This document shows positions 61,437 through 64,000 of a stretch of DNA of 64,000 nucleotides, piece by piece. The notes beneath the pieces were generated by a model that saw only the letters and a program-made list of their open reading frames with translations, was not told where the DNA came from and did not search any database. The first letter of the stretch is position 1. Each line of letters opens with the position of its first letter. The position numbers and the translations under genes are program-made. The stretch is taken from the NCBI RefSeq assembly GCF_008728515.1, contig NC_044989.1, forward strand, positions 80,625,754 to 80,689,753. Reading direction: 5' to 3'. The DNA is from Papio anubis (taxonomy: Eukaryota > Chordata > Mammalia > Primates > Cercopithecidae).

Positions 61437-61444
61437 AAGAGAGT

Positions 61445-62159
61445 CTTTTAGTGAGTGCTCTCTGTCTTGTAGGTGGAAGGCCACCCCTGTTAGGTTGGAT
61501 TCCACTAGAATATGAATCACAGTGGACCATAGGAGGAAACACTTTTTGAAACAGAGCTTCTTAAATCCTATCAGCAAGTCGTATGTGGCTGTATAATTGC
61601 TTATGATTACTGCAATACATCATTTTAGAAAGTATTTTTCAACTGCTTCTTTTCCCCTTATAAATGTATTATTCATGTCTATATAAATAACAGTTCACTA
61701 AATTCGCTTAAAGAAATCCATTGATTCTAGTAAATTATTAGACACTTGCAACTGCCACTCAGGCAACAATCTAGAAATGCCCCACTCAGGATTTCTGGAA
61801 ACTCACTCCGGGGATGAAACAGGAACAAAAATACCATTCCATCTGTTAGCCAAACTGACTATACCAAATAATTTGGAACTTAATTACAGAGTTGGCTACA
61901 TTTTCAAAATGTGATTTCCAAAGGCTGAAAGTTTTATTTAAATCTTTCTATGTTTATTTCCTCTAAGGACCATCAGTGGTGTTTGCACATTTCAGTTTTA
62001 GAACCATTGGCTCTAAAGAACCCTCAGATTAGCAGTCAGACCCAGGGAAAAGAGGGAAATGGGGAAAACTATGTTCTCTCTCTTCTCCCCTACTTTTTTA
62101 TGCCCCTTCTTCATCCCTGGCATAGCCGAGAACAACTCCATATATTTTAACCTACAAAT
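61445..62159. other. No gene or named repeat seen
   Basis: The ORF at 61950-62150 has no domain. Confidence 0.38.
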
Positions 62160-62336
62160 AGAGCTGTCAGAAAAAGTACAGGACGCCAAGTTAAATTTTA
62201 ATTTCAGATAAACAACTATTATATTTTAGTATAAGTATGTCCCATGCAATATTTGAGACCTACTTATGCTAAAAATAATTTATATTTTATCTGAAACTCG
62301 TGATTCTGTGTTTGTATTTATTAAATCTAGCAACCC
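62160..62336. mobile_element. Palindromic MITE-like DNA transposon (MER53-like)
   Basis: The two halves are imperfect inverted repeats: TATAAGTATGTCCCATGCAA on the left is mirrored by ACCTACTTATGC on the right, with TTTCAGATAAACAA mirrored by TTTATCTGAAA. The outer ends (CTGTCAGAAAA and TCTAGCAACC) are more diverged. The palindrome is clear; the family name is from memory. Confidence 0.65.
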
Positions 62337-62819
62337 AAGCTACGAGACAACTCTTTTGCCAAGATATTTGCTTGAAAAAATAGGGTCAAAGTTTGTCTTT
62401 CTGAAGGCATAATTTTAATTGGAAAATCTGAAAGACCAAACTCTTCTTTGATTCCCCAAATGAATCATCTCTGTTGGTAGAACTTTGGGCGTGCGTGAAA
62501 GGTGGTTTATAGAGATTCTTCTGTTGGGAAAGCCTTTCTGTTGTTCTAAATTTAGAACATATAGGTGGCATTTGTTCCCTGTACTCACACGCCTGGCAGA
62601 AGGAGAGAAGGAAGGAGGAAAGCAGTAGGATCAAAATGCAGTCACTGTTTTATTTTATTTTATTGTTTTAAAAACTTTTAACCATAAATCTTGGAGTGGG
62701 TGGAGAGGGGAGAAGAAGGTTGAAACCTGACAACTTCACCCTTTTGGTTACTAAAGCCAAAAATCATGGAATCGATTTTTCTCACATTCCAAATCCAGTT
62801 AAACAATAAATGTTGTCAG

Positions 62820-63560
62820 CTCTACCTTCAAAGTATAAGCTGAATCTGTCCATTTCCTACCACATCCTTTGCTAACAAGCTGGTCCAGGACACCATCATT
62901 TCCCACCTGAAGTATGGTAGTGGCCTCAGTCTCTCTCCATTTTTCACAATTGCTCTTTCAGTTTACTCCCCACACAGCATCCCAATTGATCATGTTGAAA
63001 TCTAAATCTGAGATGTCACTTACAGCCTTTAAATGACTACCATTTCACTTAGGTCAAGCCCTAAAAATGGCCTGTAAGGCCAGCTCCACTCCCCTCCATT
63101 CTGCTTCTCTGAGCTTATCTCCTGCGGTGCCTCCCCATCACCCGTCTCCTGCCACACTGACCCCCTTGCAAATCTCTCACTGTATCACAGACACACTCCT
63201 ACCTCAGGAGCTTTGCAATAGTCTCCTCTGCTTGCAGCAGGTATCTGTATGCTTTGCTTCTTTGGTTCCTTCAAAGTTCCATTCAGATGTCTCAATCTCA
63301 GCAATTGCAGTCACAGTCCTCCTCTACTCCCTCTTTCTTATGCTACCTTTTTTTCTGCACGGCATATGTCTTTGTCAACACTCTACCTTTTCCCCGTTTA
63401 TCTTGTTATTGCATTTCTCTCCCACTAGAATGAAAGCTCTGTGGATATGCAAGATGTGTTGTGGCTCTTGCTTATTCTGGTTATTACTGTATCCCAATGC
63501 TTAGTGTCTGGCACATGGAAAGTGCTCCATAAATATTTGTTGAATGAATAAATCAGTAAC
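62820..63560 (+). mobile_element. L2 3' end, about 740 bases
   Basis: L2 order is clear: ACACCATCATTTCCCACCTG, GATCATGTTGAAATC, AAAATGGCCTGTAAGGCC, CTCCCACTAGAATGAAAGCT, CACTGTATC-like and finally GTGTCTGGCACATGGAAAG and AAATATTTGTTGAATGAATA. The 145-residue plus-strand ORF at 63067-63504 lies wholly inside and is a chance opening. Confidence 0.85.
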
Positions 63561-64000
63561 ATTTTTTAAACAAATTGCTTTTGGAGTTAGACACTTATTT
63601 GGAAATAGAAGAGTCTTAAAAGAATGGACATAGGACAGGGTAGCTGTAATGGCAGGGTCACATTTTGCAGAATATTCAGAGTGTGGTAGCAGGAAACGAA
63701 AATGGCCAAGACATTAGGGGACAGTTGGATAGGCAGGTCATTATGAGGCCTTTGGGTGTCTGAAGAAGTATTGGGGATGCTTTATAATTCAGCCAGAGAC
63801 TGTCCTTTCGCAAAATCAGACTCTAGAAGTATCCGTTTATCATCTCACTACGAAAGTAATACTCTGCATAGCAATAGTCTTCATACTGGAGCTCCCACAT
63901 TATTCCTAGGATCTGGGAAGACATTAAGATAATTAAAAGCCCAGTTTGCTCTGGGCTGTGAGGAACATATACACAGTGTATTATGACAACTGATCTTTCT
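63561..64000. other. No gene seen
   Basis: 63620-63760 contains old-repeat-like phrases (GTAGCTGTAATGGCAGGG, ACAGTTGGATAGGCAGG) without a firm family. Confidence 0.35.

Noticed and set aside
63067..63504. 145-residue ORF
   Set aside because: Lies entirely in an L2 3' end, with no protein domain.

Overview
This window is non-coding primate chromosomal DNA, probably from an Old World monkey. It is AT-rich and dominated by interspersed repeats: 13 Alus, two Alu left monomers, several L1 copies of different ages, MIR and L2 relics, ERVL/MaLR-type LTRs and DNA-transposon fossils. I found no intact protein-coding gene, rRNA or tRNA, and no CRISPR or bacterial feature. The longer open reading frames are either translations of Alu, L1, L2 or LTR sequence or short unsupported ORFs. 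The monkey assignment rests on three young AluY copies (38961-39288, 42228-42520, 47764-48069). They share changes I associate with cercopithecid AluY lineages: CAAGCCTG instead of CACGCCTG and ACTAGCC instead of ATTAGCC, plus GAGGTGG and GCGTAA in the clearest copy. This is an inference from memory, not a database match.

Layout. Positions 1-3722 are the 5' half of an L1 on the minus strand, with 5' UTR, broken ORF1 and the broken first third of ORF2; the element runs off the left edge. 3.8-12.2 kb holds a MaLR LTR, four Alus, one Alu left monomer and MIR relics. 12.2-14.7 kb is mostly single-copy. 15.6-19.8 kb is LTR-rich: a MaLR LTR, an ERVL-like LTR and a third ERV-type LTR, with a mariner-like relic, an Alu monomer and an Alu between them. 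21.4-27.5 kb carries an Alu, a hAT relic, an old L1 3' end, a small mariner-like relic and a Tigger-like transposon split by an Alu. 28-38 kb is largely single-copy, with an old L1 3' end, one MADE1 hairpin element and microsatellites. 38.9-53.4 kb has six Alus, including the three young AluYs. 57.2-61.4 kb has an MST/THE1-type LTR and two separate L1 insertions with target-site duplications, the second with a 5' inversion. 62.1-63.6 kb holds a palindromic MITE and a 740-bp L2 3' end.

No genes act together here. Possible functional elements are limited to the L1 5' UTR promoter with its antisense activity, the MADE1 hairpin, which resembles mir-548 precursors, and possible exons or enhancers in the unassigned stretches that cannot be recognised from sequence alone. 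I found no previously undescribed system. The most interesting items are structural: a twin-primed L1, several perfect inverted repeats, and a probable template-switch mutation inside an Alu.
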